From: CAVXUB01 sp963764805
Lineage (GTDB): Bacteria; Actinomycetota; Acidimicrobiia; Acidimicrobiales; Bog-793
Length of the DNA: 64,000 bases
Assembly (NCBI GenBank): GCA_963764805.1
Contig: CAVXUB010000001.1
Span: 310,001-374,000, forward strand
Direction of reading: 5' to 3'
Position 1 is the stretch's first letter. Each line of letters starts with the position of its first letter. A program made the translations under genes and the position numbers. A model generated the notes under the pieces. It ran no database searches, had not been told where the DNA came from, and saw only the letters and a list, made by a program, of their open reading frames with translations. Below are positions 24,312 through 34,154 of the stretch, in pieces.

Positions 24312-25975
24312 GATGGTTCCTCCTCCGCTGAATCCGCTCCAGAGGCGCTGGTCGGAATCGGTAGGAACCCGGCACCTTTTCGGACCATTCGGCCGTCGGT
24401 GTTGAAGAGCTCCAACTCGCCGCTCGCGCAGATGTGACGGACGACGAAGGCCCGCTCGTTGACCCGCCAGAGCCCCTCGCCCTGGGCCAGCTCCGGTAGC
24501 TGCGCTACCTCGACGGAGGTGAGGCCGAGCAACTTGCCGGCAGCGTGGGCCTCGTCGAACGGCTCGTTGTAGAGGATGCGGGTGGCGGTGTCGCCGAGCA
24601 GGCCCTGAGCGAGCCCGCGTGCCTCTGAGCCGATGTCGCCGACGGCGTCGAGGTCGGAGAACCGGTGGACGACCATCAGGTTGGCGAGGCCGAACGCACG
24701 CGACAGCTTCCAATGCGCCTGCATCCGCGCGAGCAGGGCGGGTTGGGCGAGCAGCCGCCAGGCCTCGTCGTAGACGACCAGCCGCTGGCCGCCGTGCAGG
24801 GTCCGCCAAGGAGGCCTCCATCCAGGTGGAGGCGCAGGTCATGACGAGGCCGATCAGGGTGTCCGAGCCGGAGATGGCCGACAGGTCGAGCGAGAGCATC
24901 GGTAGCGACGGGTCGAACGCTACCGTGGAGGGGCCGTCGAAGAGCCCGGCCAGGTCACCCCGCACGAGGCGGGCGAGCGCGTGGGCGGCCTCGCGGCCGT
25001 CGGCCCGCAGCTGCTCGACACGTCGATCCCGCCGCCGGGCGTCTGCGGCTCAGCATGGCCTCGACCACCATGGGCAGGACGGGCGCCGAGCGTGCGCGGA
25101 AGCGCATCGCAGGGCGGCGTCGAGTGCCGAGCGCTCGGTCGGCGCAGAGGCGCGGCCGAGCGTCGACTCGGTCAGCGCCCCGAGCAGGCCGGGCCGGCGG
25201 CTCGCTGACCTGCGCCCGCCACGATGCGTCGTCCTCGCCAGCTGGGCGCGGCCCTTCGTCGAGCGGGTTGAGGCGCGCCGGGCTGCCGAACCCGAGCTGC
25301 GATCGCGTGGCCGCCGACCGCCTGGGCGACGACCGTCCATTCGCCCTTCGGGTCTCCGGGGACGTACACCCGCCGACCAAACGCGATGCACCGGTCGGCC
25401 AGCGACTTGGCCAGCGTCGACTTGCCTCGCCCGATCTGTCCGGCCAGGAAGATGTTCGGGTTGGTCAGCGGCCTTGGCGGTAGAGCTCCCAAGGGTCGTA
25501 GCAGAAGGCCGTCCCCGACCAGGCGTCCTGGCCGATCAGCATCCCGGCCGAGCCGAGGCCCTCTTCGGCCAGGAACGGGTAGGCGCCGCCTAGGACCTCG
25601 GAGGTGGCCCGGTGCGGCGGGAGCCGCAGGCGCCGGTAGGAGCGCCCCGCCATGGCGCCATTTTCACCCCCGGCAGGCAGGTACGGGCGATCGCGTCCTC
25701 GGCCCGCTGCCTCCAGCTCCGCTCGCCGGGCGGCCATTAGCTGCTTGCGGTGATCGGCCTCGGCCGGCGGGCAGCCTGCCTCGCCTTCCCTGCGGCGCGG
25801 CCGGCGGCGACCAGCCGTCATGCCGTAGAGGCGCGGGCGCCCGGCCTCGAGCGAGAGCCGGCGCGTAGCGGCGCGGCCTCGACCCGGCTCCGGAAGCCGA
25901 CGGTGGTCGGACTCTGCGCCGCTCGCTGTCCAGCAGTCGGACCGCCGGCTGTCCTGGCCTCGCCGCAACTGGCAT
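24308..25975 (-). pseudogene. VirB4-like conjugation ATPase (several frameshifts)
   Basis: Start ATG 25975 shares one base with the SCO6880 stop (TGATG). Across three frames the family order is clear: AYPFLAEEGLGSAGMLIGQD, FCYDPWELYRQG, then Walker A IFLAGQIGRGKSTLAKS (about 25,445), VYVPGDPKGEWTVVAQAVGG, ARLNPLDEGPRP, FDPSLPMLSLDLSAI, and finally WKLSRAFGLANLMVVHRFSD and GEGLWRVNERAFVV. This is the ATP-binding partner of SCO6880 proteins, a VirB4/TraC-type motor that would power DNA-transfer machinery at the membrane. At least four frame changes interrupt it as written. Confidence 0.75.
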
Positions 25976-27413
25976 CAGAACGTGCTCCTCGCAAGGGGCA
26001 GGGCGGCGGCGACGAACGCCTGCAGCTGCCGGCCGTAGAGGGGGCGAACTTCGCAGCAGGCCTGGCGGCCGCCCGGCTGATAGTCGCCCGCGCGGCGTCG
26101 AGGTCGTCCGGCGTCGGCGCGTAACGGTGACGAGGCCGGTGAACTCGACGTCAGTGTGCCCGGAGATGATGGAGCGTTCCCGGGCTAGCAGGTCCTCGTA
26201 CTCTTGTGCGTCCGAGAGGTCGGCGAGCTGGCCGAAGCTTGCTTTCTGTGCCTATCTGCGACTGCCTCTGTCTTCTCCCGGCGGATCTGGCGCAGCGCAG
26301 TGTCGGTCGGGAGCGGGCGGGCGAGAGATCGACAGCGTCCTGCGCACGCCGGAGCGAACACGAGCGGGTGCAGGAAGTCGGCGGGGACGGCGATGCGGGG
26401 CCACTCGCATACCCAGAGCACCTGGGACAGGCCGTGTCGTGGCGGAGGCGGTCCCAGCACTCCGCGACCGCCATCGGGCCGGCGTGGGCCAGGTTGGTGC
26501 CGGGGTCGCACGGCGGATCGACGCGCCTCGGGGTCGAAGACGTCGCGGATGATGGCAGCCAGCTCGGCCTCGCGGAGCCAGCCGCCCGCCCGCAGCCCCG
26601 CCGGCGCGAGGGCGTCGGAAGCTGGCCATGTCGGCGCGCAGCACCTCGGCGGCGCCTCGCATCCCGCGGCCGGCCGCGCGCACGGCCCGGCCGGCGGCCT
26701 GCAGGTCGAGCGAAAGGCTGACCGTCGTGCGGTGGGTGGAGGAGTCGAGGGGGACCTGGTCCGAGCAGCGCGCTGGTACTGCGTGGCAGCCCAGCCCGCG
26801 TCCGGAGACCTTGCGCCTCCCACCACTCCCGCTGGCCGCGGGCCGGGTCCGGCACGGTGGCCTCGAGGACCTGCACCGCGGCGCAGGTGCCCGAGGGCGC
26901 CAGCCCGGCGAGGACCCGGCCCCAGCGCCCCACCCGAGCGCCCGGCTCGGCGTCGTCCAGTAGGGCGAAGGCCGGGTGGGTGACCAAAAGTGCCGCCGCC
27001 AGAGTCTGGCGGTGGGGGTCATGGACCATGGCCGCCCCGGAGGCCTCGTCGAGGTGCACCCGGAGAGAGGCGGCGTCGCCCGGAAGGGCCAGGGTTCCGG
27101 CCGGGCGGGGCTTGGAGGGCCGCGCCCGGAACTCGCGTCTGGCCGGCAGCCTTGCGGAACTGGAAGTGGGCGGCGGTGCCGCCCACTCTGCCGCCGGCCG
27201 CCCCGCGCAGCGAGCGAACGAAGCCGCAATCAGCGGTACACAGATGATCCCGCTGACGGCCGCGGCAGCGAGACCGCCGAGCGAACAGCGCCCCGATCGC
27301 AACGTCGCCCCGACGCCGAGCACGGCAACCCTCGGAGCGGAGAACCCGAGCAGGAGACCCCGGGTGGACGTGCGGGCGAAGCGTACCGTCGGCAGTGCCG
27401 TTGGCTGACTCAC
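25975..27413 (-). pseudogene. SCO6880-family conjugation protein (several frameshifts)
   Basis: Begins MSQPTALPTVRFARTSTRGL at an ATG overlapping the preceding stop (ATGA). Two membrane helices follow, then AGTLALPGDAASLRVHLDE, GAAMVHDPHRQTLAAALLV and GRWGRVLAGLAPSGTCAAVQ in one frame. The rest is spread over other frames: TVSLSLDLQAAGRAVRAAGR, LREAELAAIIRDVFDPEA, AGPMAVAECWDRLRHD, TALRQIRREKTEAVADRHRK, EDLLARERSIISGHTDVEF and the end LQAFVAAALPLARSTF. The order matches actinobacterial SCO6880 proteins, which combine a PrgI-like membrane part with a VirB4-like N-domain. The function is inner-membrane transfer machinery. Confidence 0.75.
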
Positions 27414-28706
27414 GCCTGACCTCCCTCATGGCGCGTCGGGTTTAAGGTCGAGAAATGCGGGCCCTCCTCGGGTGCGTCCGAGGGTGACCTCGGCTCGGTT
27501 GCAGCGCTCCCATTCCGTACAGCGGCGGTCGGGTTGTCGAGGGACACCGCGGGGTCGCGGGACGTATCCAGGCCCGGCACGCCGGTCGGCGCATCCCCGA
27601 CGATGGACGGGGTCCCCGCATGTGGCAGCGAGCCGGTCCCCTTGCCAAGGCTCGGATCGGAAGCGCTCGAGCCTGCAGTGGGTTTACCTCCGGCCACAGG
27701 TCCGTTGGCAGCGCCAGGGCGGCGTCGTCCCCATCCTCGTCGCCCCGCCGGCGACGTAGGGAGCCGCCCTGTGGGCCATGCGGGCCGTTGCCATCAGCCC
27801 GAGGGTGGCGCTGGAGCTCAGTCCCCGCAGTTGCTGGGCGTGGCCGCCGGTGAAGTGAACGAGCCTGAGGGCGACCCAAGGTGCGAAGCCGGCCAGAAGG
27901 AGGACGATCACCCCCGAGATCAGCTGTGTGACCTTCTGGCTGGCGCCGCTGCCGGACTGGCCGGCGCCCGCGACGAGGATCTCGTATCCGGTGACGAAGA
28001 TCAGCACGAGGATCAGCTTCGAGACCACGAGCGCCACGGTCGTCTCGATCCAGCGCCTCGTCCACGAGATGGTGATGTCGGCCAGGGACCCGGCGAAGGC
28101 GACCGGGGCGAAAACGGCAGTGACGACGATCAGCACCTTGCGCACGACGAGCGAGCTGTAGACGACGACCGTCGCCGCGATGCATCCGAGCGACAGCAGC
28201 AGCAGCGAGGCGGACCCCGTGACGACCGACGTCAGAGCGGTCGCCCCGAGCACGAGCTTGCCGAGCCCCGCCACGTCGGTCCCCGTTGCCCAGCGCACGA
28301 CCTCTCCGGAGAGAGCGTCGGTGGCGACGAGGAGCACGTTAACGACGGCGATCGCCAGGGCGCCGCCGATGAAGGCGACGATCAGTCCCCGGCAGGCGCG
28401 TGCCAGGCCGCTCCCGTCGCGCCGTAGGACGCTTTGGATCAGCTGGATCAGGAACAGGCCGAGGCCGACCGTGCCGGCGATGGCAGTCACCATTGCCAGC
28501 TCGCGATCGAAGCCTGCGCCCCCGAGCCGCACTGCGGTGGCAGCACTCATCTGCGACCACAACCAGTTGACGGCGTGTTCGGCGGCGGTGCCGAAGCTCT
28601 CGGCGATGGCGTGGAAGGCGTCGCCGGCGACGGACTTGGCGACGGACTTGGCGGCGTCGGCGACGCAGCTCCCGTAGGTGGTCGGGTCGTACCATTCGCA
28701 GCTCAC
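27410..28706 (-). pseudogene. SCO6881 / TrbL-VirB6-like membrane protein (one frameshift near the end)
   Basis: GTG start at 28706 overlaps the previous stop (GTGA). The main frame (VSCEWYDPTTYGSCVADAAK) encodes about seven membrane helices, including LAMVTAIAGTVGLGLFLIQL and LLLLSLGCIAATVVVYSSLV, and the SCO6881-like helix GFAPWVALRLVHFTGGHAQQ. Near 27,700 the frame shifts and continues as a disordered tail (GTGSLPHAGTPSIVGDAPTG) that ends overlapping the SCO6880 start. Total length is 3n+1. VirB6-like proteins form the inner-membrane channel of type IV secretion systems. Confidence 0.75.
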
Positions 28707-29563
28707 AGCTCCGACTCCTTCCAGTCCGAGACGAGCGCCGCGCCGTAGCTGTCGGCAAAGCGCGCCGAGCCGACCTGCACGACGAGCCAGAAGCGTCGCC
28801 TCGTCACCGAACGTCCCCGCGTCACCGACAAGATCCCCGAGACGTCCTCGACAGCGGCGCGCAGGTCCTGCGGCTGCCAACCGGCGTCGACCATCGACTG
28901 CCACTCCGGGTCGAGCTGCACCTCGATGTCGCTGGCTGAGAACCGGACGTGTTCTCTCGCGTCGAGGGCCCAAGGTCCTGCGGAGGGCAGTGGGAATAGT
29001 CCACGTGCCAGGGACGGCTCCATCACTGAGACGTAGAGCGTCCTCTCGGCGAAGGCGGCCGGGATGCCGGGCATTAGGTCAGGCGCCGACTCCGCAACCA
29101 GCCAGGCTCCGAGCGCACTTCGCGTCTGGCGGGTGAAGTCGACGTCCAGGAGTGCAGTCACGAACCCGCGGACGAAGCCGTCGGGCGTGTCACTCGGTGC
29201 CAACGCCGGCCAGCCGCCGCCAATAGCCGGCCGCGGGAGCTCGAGACTCTCAGCCAGCTTGATCGTCGACTCGTCGGAAGACGAGGAGAGCCCCTGCGCC
29301 AAGCCGTCGTCGTATTGCCGTTGGACGGGCGTCTCTGCCGGCACAGTCGTGGCGGGGGCCACGGGCCTCCAGCGGCCGAACGGCGCCGTCGGGGGCGTCG
29401 TCGAGGTCCGGGTGGGGGATCCGGCGGTCGGCGATGCCGTCTGCCGCGGAAGCATCGTGCGACCTGGGTTCGCCGGGGAGACCAGGATCCTGATCGTCCC
29501 GAGGACGGCGAGCAGCGTCCCGACGATGACCGCCGCCCCGACGAGGATGCGGCGCCCCCTCAA
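28703..29563 (-). CDS. VirB8/TcpC-like conjugation protein
   Basis: 286 residues with one N-terminal membrane helix (RILVGAAVIVGTLLAVLGTI), a Thr/Pro-rich linker and a C-terminal domain (about 100-286) that begins TPDGFVRGFVTALLDVDFT. Topology (short cytoplasmic end, one helix, external NTF2-like domain) and position between the pilin-like peptide and VirB6-like protein match VirB8/TcpC assembly factors. It overlaps its neighbours by four bases on both sides (ATGA and GTGA). The reading frame is intact, unusual for this operon. Confidence 0.65.
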   Translation of the reverse strand: MRGRRILVGAAVIVGTLLAVLGTIRILVSPANPGRTMLPRQTASPTAGSPTRTSTTPPTAPFGRWRPVAPATTVPAETPVQRQYDDGLAQGLSSSSDESTIKLAESLELPRPAIGGGWPALAPSDTPDGFVRGFVTALLDVDFTRQTRSALGAWLVAESAPDLMPGIPAAFAERTLYVSVMEPSLARGLFPLPSAGPWALDAREHVRFSASDIEVQLDPEWQSMVDAGWQPQDLRAAVEDVSGILSVTRGRSVTRRRFWLVVQVGSARFADSYGAALVSDWKESEL

Positions 29564-29847
29564 AGCTGTGCTCCCGCAGAGGCGAAGAAGTTGACGAGGG
29601 CGACGGCCCCTCCCGTCAGTGCGGCCGCCACGAACGCCACCAGCACACCGCTCTTTCCCTTGGCGGCGAGCGACGGGTTGGCCGAGTGGTTGCCGACGGC
29701 CCAGACGATGGCCGACATCACCAGGCCGGCCAGGCTGGCGACGAGGCCGATCGTGAGGAGCGCTCCGACGATGTTCTCGAGCTCGGAGATTCCCGGCAGG
29801 CCCGAACTGTTCGGCGTCACGCTGACGCCCGATGCGAGGATGATCAT
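29560..29847 (-). CDS. DUF6112-like small membrane protein (pilin-like)
   Basis: 95 residues from ATG 29847 behind a good AAGGAGAG. Two hydrophobic helices (ENIVGALLTIGLVASLAGLV and VLVAFVAAALTGGAVALVNF) are joined by a short basic loop (LAAKGKSG), the architecture of VirB2/TrbC pilins and of the DUF6112 proteins that precede SCO6881/SCO6880 genes. It probably supplies a membrane or pilin-like component of the transfer apparatus. Confidence 0.7.
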   Translation of the reverse strand: MIILASGVSVTPNSSGLPGISELENIVGALLTIGLVASLAGLVMSAIVWAVGNHSANPSLAAKGKSGVLVAFVAAALTGGAVALVNFFASAGAQL

Positions 29848-29914
29848 GCTCTCTCCTTGTCGTTGGTGGTTGGTGTTGGTGGACTGCTGTCGAAGTCGTG
29901 ATGCGGCTTGCTGG

Positions 29915-30948
29915 TCAGTCGCGGGCCGCCGGATCGCGAAGCGCGATGAGCCCTCTGGAGACGAAGCTCTGCACAGCGACGCCGTAGCGAGGGTCGATCG
30001 CCGACTCCACGAGCCCGTCGCCGAGGTAGATCCCGACATGGCGGGCGAGCCCCGGCCCGGGCGAGTCGCGGTCCGGCACGAGCACCCGATCCCCGGCGAC
30101 GAGTTGCGAGGCGCTCACCTCGACGCCTTCTTGCTGCTGGAGCTCGCGGCGTGCGCAGGGACGACGCCGACGCTCGCCCATGCCGCCATCGTCAGCCCCG
30201 AGCTGTCGTAGTGCGGGGTTCCCGAAGCACCCCAGAGGAAGGGCTTTCCGAGCTGCGCCAGGGCGAAGCGGACGACCGCCGCATCCTCGGGTGGCGTCGC
30301 CGGCGGGAGCACGTAACCGGGAGGGGGGCCATGCCCGCCTACGGACGGCGAACCGACACCCTGTCCACACTGGCCGGGGTGGTCTGCGTGGGCGAGGACG
30401 TGGGTCACGATCTTGGCCGCCTCGGGCCATGCACGGCGGAAACGCTCCATCTCCGATGGCGGTGCGCCCTCGACCTCCTGGGCGATCGTCCAGGGCGGGC
30501 GGGACCGCCATTGCGGCCGCGCCAGGACCCGCTCGGTGAATTCCGCCGACGCGTAGGAGGAGACCATGAGCTGCGCAGGTGTTCCCCACGTCCCCGGGCG
30601 GAGTTGAAAGAGACCGAAGCGGCCACCTGCACGGTCCAAGTTCTCCAGGTCGCTCTCGACGAGCGTCGCCACGAGCACGATGCGAGCAGCCCTCGTGTCG
30701 AACCTGGATGCCGTCATCGCCACCGACACGATGTGGTCGGCGTTCGCCGCCTGCGCGCTGGTGAGCCCTCTCACCGGACCGGTGACCGAGCACGTCCGGG
30801 CTGCCAGCGCGCCCCCACTGATGACGGCATCCGAGGCCGACCCGTCGTCTTCCCCGCCAGCGACGGCCAGCCCGACGACGAGCACGAACGTCAGAGCTAG
30901 AGCAGCCAGGGCGGCGCCAACCAGTCCACGTGACGGGCGATGGCTCAC
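29915..30948 (-). pseudogene. NlpC/P60-type wall hydrolase with Ser in place of the catalytic Cys, plus frameshift
   Basis: GTG start at 30948 overlaps the RepSA stop. An N-terminal membrane helix (AALAALALTFVLVVGLAV) precedes a helical domain (TSAQAANADHIVSVAMTAS, RFGLFQLRPGTWGTPAQLM) often fused to NlpC/P60 in actinobacterial elements and phages. The NlpC core begins LAQLGKPFLWGASGTPHYDS. Where the nucleophile is normally DCSG, this sequence reads DSSG. Near 30,135 the frame changes and the rest follows (QLVAGDRVLVPDRD, then LARHVGIYLGDGLVESAIDP with the expected His). It would open the wall for the conjugation channel if active. Confidence 0.7.
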
Positions 30949-32267
30949 GACGCCTCCTCGAAGCGTCCCTCGAGTCGCAACGCCAGCCACGCCTCGAGGC
31001 GTTGTTCCTGCCGGCGCTGCTCGATGCCCCGCGCCAGGCGCCTGTCGATCTCGAGGCGGAGCCCCATTCCCTCGAAGCGCCACTCGGTCGAGCCCACCTG
31101 CTCGGGATCGCCGTCCGCTTGTGCTCTCCAGGCCCGGCGGGCACGGCGCAGCGCCCCGAAGGTCGTCGAGTAGTGGCGGCTTTTCGTCAATACATGGCCT
31201 GCGAACCCGAACATATGTGCCCATCGGCCGCAGGATGCGTTCTCCTCGGACCTGCCGAGGGCGAGGGCCGTCTCGACGAGGCGGCGCACGTGGTCGGGCA
31301 GCTGCATCACCGCCAGGTGCCCTTCTCGGATGCGCCGGTCTAGCGCACCGGTCTCCTCGACGGTCTTGACCGTGTACTTGCTGACATACGAAGAAATTCT
31401 TCTGGCGTCGGCACCGGTGATCGGGTCAACTTTCAGCTGGCTGCCGAACGCCAGCACGACGTCGCCCTCTCCCACGGTCTTGCGCACGCGCACGGCCCGC
31501 ACCGCCGACACGAGTGCCTGGGCGAGCAGCGCGGCGTCGATGCCTTCGGGCGCCCCCACCTCTTCGTCGACCGAGTCAGCTCGCAGCACGCCGTGCAGGT
31601 GCACGACTCCCCGGCGCTGGAACTCGACGCACTTCACATACGAGAGCCGGACGCTCTTTCGAAGCTCGGACTCGCTCGTCCCCATGGCGTAGGCGAGCTG
31701 GCGGAAGGAGTAGATGGTGACCCGTCGCCACAGCTCGCTAGCCGTGGCGTTGAACAGGACACAGCCCTCGTAGTCGAAGCAGTCCGCGCAGATCGGCGTG
31801 CCGACCACGTCGTCCTCGTCGCCGTGGCCTCCGCGGCAGTGGCGCTGCCGGCCGTGCGGGCACCTGCCGGGAACACCGAGCTGGCAGGTACCGCCCCGCG
31901 CACTGTGGACAGCCCCGAAGCTCGGGCCTGTCAGTGTGAAGAACACCGCCGGGTGCTCGGTCACCGACTCGGGTACTCCCTTTCCGCCCACGAGGCCCGC
32001 GCCGACCACCTGGCGGGCGTCGCCCCGGTAGAGGGCTGCACAGGAGGGACAGCGGCTCTTCCGCCTAGTTCCGCAGGCGACGAGCAGCACTCCGTCGGGC
32101 TCGCCACGGGTGTCGTAGCCGCCGTCACGGCCGTGCCCGACGAGGCGGATCGGCTGGCGGCACCCGCCGGTGCGCTCGAGCCTCCACCAGAGCGAATCGA
32201 GCTCTCCCGCCCGCTCGGCGAGAAGGTCTCCCTCATCGCGCGTATCGCGATGCGTCTGGGCGATCAC
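30945..32267 (-). CDS. repSA: RepSA-type replication initiator
   Basis: 440 residues from a GTG at 32267 that overlaps the TraSA stop (GTGA). Family motifs are intact: RCPSCAALYRGDARQVVGAG, HPAVFFTLTGPSFGAVH, the zinc-type CADCFDYEGCVLFN, YVKCVEFQRRGVVHLHGVLR (His-hydrophobic-His of HUH-type nucleases) and VDPITGADARRISSYVSKYT with a candidate catalytic Tyr. RepSA nicks the element's origin to start rolling-circle replication of the excised circle. One of the few core genes of the operon without a frameshift. Confidence 0.88.
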   Translation of the reverse strand: MIAQTHRDTRDEGDLLAERAGELDSLWWRLERTGGCRQPIRLVGHGRDGGYDTRGEPDGVLLVACGTRRKSRCPSCAALYRGDARQVVGAGLVGGKGVPESVTEHPAVFFTLTGPSFGAVHSARGGTCQLGVPGRCPHGRQRHCRGGHGDEDDVVGTPICADCFDYEGCVLFNATASELWRRVTIYSFRQLAYAMGTSESELRKSVRLSYVKCVEFQRRGVVHLHGVLRADSVDEEVGAPEGIDAALLAQALVSAVRAVRVRKTVGEGDVVLAFGSQLKVDPITGADARRISSYVSKYTVKTVEETGALDRRIREGHLAVMQLPDHVRRLVETALALGRSEENASCGRWAHMFGFAGHVLTKSRHYSTTFGALRRARRAWRAQADGDPEQVGSTEWRFEGMGLRLEIDRRLARGIEQRRQEQRLEAWLALRLEGRFEEAS

Positions 32268-33655
32268 TGAGCACCGCCCTCGCGGAGATGCACTGCCCGG
32301 CTGGCGATCGCCGCGATCTCGTCGTCTTCGAGGCGGAAGGTCCGGAACCGGCGCGGCACGCCGCCCTCGGCGAGGAGGTAGCCGACTCCGCGGAGAGCCG
32401 GGTCGATGTCCGCCGCGCTGGCGCCCTTGGACGCCCAGCCGCCGCCGAGGATCGTGTCTGACGCCTCCCGTGTGGTGCAGCGATGGGCAAGTCGGAACCC
32501 GAACAGATCGCGAAGAGCCGACGGGACGAGGTCGGCGGACGGCTTCTGGGTGGCAGCCACCACGACGATGCCCGCCGCACGCGCCGCGCCACCAGGTCGC
32601 GGAGGCGCTCGGTGAAGGCCTGAGCGGCCTTCTTGTCGGGACTCGCCACGTAGAACGCGAGCTCGTCGATGACGATGAGGACCAGCCGCTCGCCGTCGCC
32701 GGGCACAACCTTGCGAGCAGAGCGCTGGCGCAGCCGCTCGTAGCGGGCCTCCATCTCTGCCTGCAGCTCGCGCAGTGCTGCGGTCGCTTCCTCCATGTCG
32801 GGCCCGACGAAGCGCGTGGCGACCGGGCGCCAGGCGTCGAGCTCGACGAGCTTGCCGTCGAAGAGCCAGATGTCGGTGTCCGGGGAGAGGGCGCCATGGG
32901 CGAGGATCACCGACAGTGACACGGACTTCCCAGAGCCGGGCTCGCCGCCAACCAGCAGATGGGTGCCCACGAGGCCGACCTCCGCCGGCTCGGCGCGCTC
33001 GTCGAGGCCGATCCTCACCGGTTGGTGGAGGGTGAAAGGTCCGGACACGGTTGGCGCAAGGGCCGGGCCGGCGAGCAGGTGCACGGGACGGATTGCCGAG
33101 CGGAGCGGCTCGGCGCGGCACCACCACCAGCTCGGCGAGGGCGGCGTCGGCCGGATCGGGGCGCAGCTGCACCGATCGCGCCCGGAGGTAGGCGGCGATC
33201 GCCCCGAGGTGCGCCTCGATCGAGGCGACGTCGCCGCCGGGCCTCACCTGCACGTGTATCGACTCGCCGTTCGGGCCTCCGGTGATCCTCCGCACGACCG
33301 GGGCGTGCAGCTCCATTGCCGCCAGCAGTGCCAGCTCCGCGCCGCGGCGCTTGTAAGAGAGCCGGACGAGGCGCCAGAGAGCACGGCGCAAGGGAGACGC
33401 GACCGATAGTGCGAGTGCAGCGGTGCAGACGAGCACCGAGCCCCGGACTGCGCCTAGGAAGTGGACGGCGCCCGCCGCCACCGCGACCGCTCCGAGCAAC
33501 GGCCCGAGCGCCGGGAGACAGGTGCGGCGCCGCTTGCGGGCGAGCTCGGCCCGATCGGTGCCCGGCCGGCCGGCGGTCTGAATCGTGACGGCCGCGGTGC
33601 CCCCCCACACGAGGAGGAGCACCGCGACCGCCAACGAAAGGCGACTGTCGTGCAT
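32264..33655 (-). pseudogene. traSA: TraSA/FtsK-type DNA translocase (two frameshifts)
   Basis: ATG 33655 shares a base with the preceding TAA. The first frame has two membrane helices (LSLAVAVLLLVWGGTAAVTI, then LLGAVAVAAGAVHFL) and a domain ending ALAELVVVPRR. After a shift near 33,105 the second frame gives VGLVGTHLLVGGEPGSGKSV (Walker A), DTDIWLFDGKLVELDAW and RLVLIVIDELAFYVA (Walker B). After another shift near 32,590 the end reads GIVVVAATQKPSADLVPSAL, RFRLAHR-type arginine region and GVGYLLAEGG. The two shifts cancel in total length. In AICEs this FtsK-like pump moves double-stranded DNA to the recipient. Confidence 0.82.
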
Positions 33656-33979
33656 TACTTCTGCGCCGGCCCTTCGGGCTCGATCGCCGCCACCCAGTAG
33701 CTGAGACCGGCGCTGGAGTTGTCGCGCATCGTCCAGGGACGGACCTCGAGGCCGACGACGCGCGACCGGAGAGTGCGGCTGCAGGCCCTTCGGCTGGCCG
33801 AGCACCTTCACCGGCAGGATCTCGGCCGCGCCGCCGACGGGAAAGGCGACGACGGGGACCAGGTAGATCGGCTGGCCGTCGCGGGTCGTCTTCTGCTCGC
33901 CCGTCTCGTAGACGATCTGCGGCTTGACGTCGTCGCCCGTCAGGAACTTGACCTTGGACGTGTCGATGGGGAGGCTCAT
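33655..33979 (-). pseudogene. SCO3933-family regulatory protein (one-base frameshift)
   Basis: Starts at ATG 33979 (MSLPIDTSKVKFLTGDDVKP) behind AAGGAACA. Residues to about 70 match the small SCO3933-type proteins encoded just before traSA in AICEs (YLVPVVAFPVGGAAEILPVK). Near 33,770 the frame needs one base removed; it then continues VVGLEVRPWTMRDNSSAGLS and ends EPEGPAQK at a TAA overlapping traSA. Length is 3n+1. The role is presumed regulatory or accessory to replication and transfer. It is the first gene of the operon. Confidence 0.7.
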
Positions 33980-34154
33980 TGCTGTTCCTTTCTGTTGGAG
34001 ATGACGGCCGGGGTTCCCGGTCGTCCCCGTGGCGGTGCCACGAGACCTTTTGCATTGCCGGCGAGCGATTGCTGGCGGGAGGGTGCGCTGCGCGGCGAAG
34101 CTCTCGGCCGTGCGGGGAACGCGGACGGCGGGAGGATGTGTCGCGGCCCTCCTC
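33980..34154. promoter_or_regulatory. Divergent intergenic region of transfer operon and SARP-like gene
   Basis: These 175 bases separate the start codons of the minus-strand transfer operon and the plus-strand membrane-tethered regulator, so both promoters and any operator must lie here. No clear -35/-10 pair or long palindrome was recognised by eye. Placement alone makes it the likely control point of the element. Confidence 0.45.
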
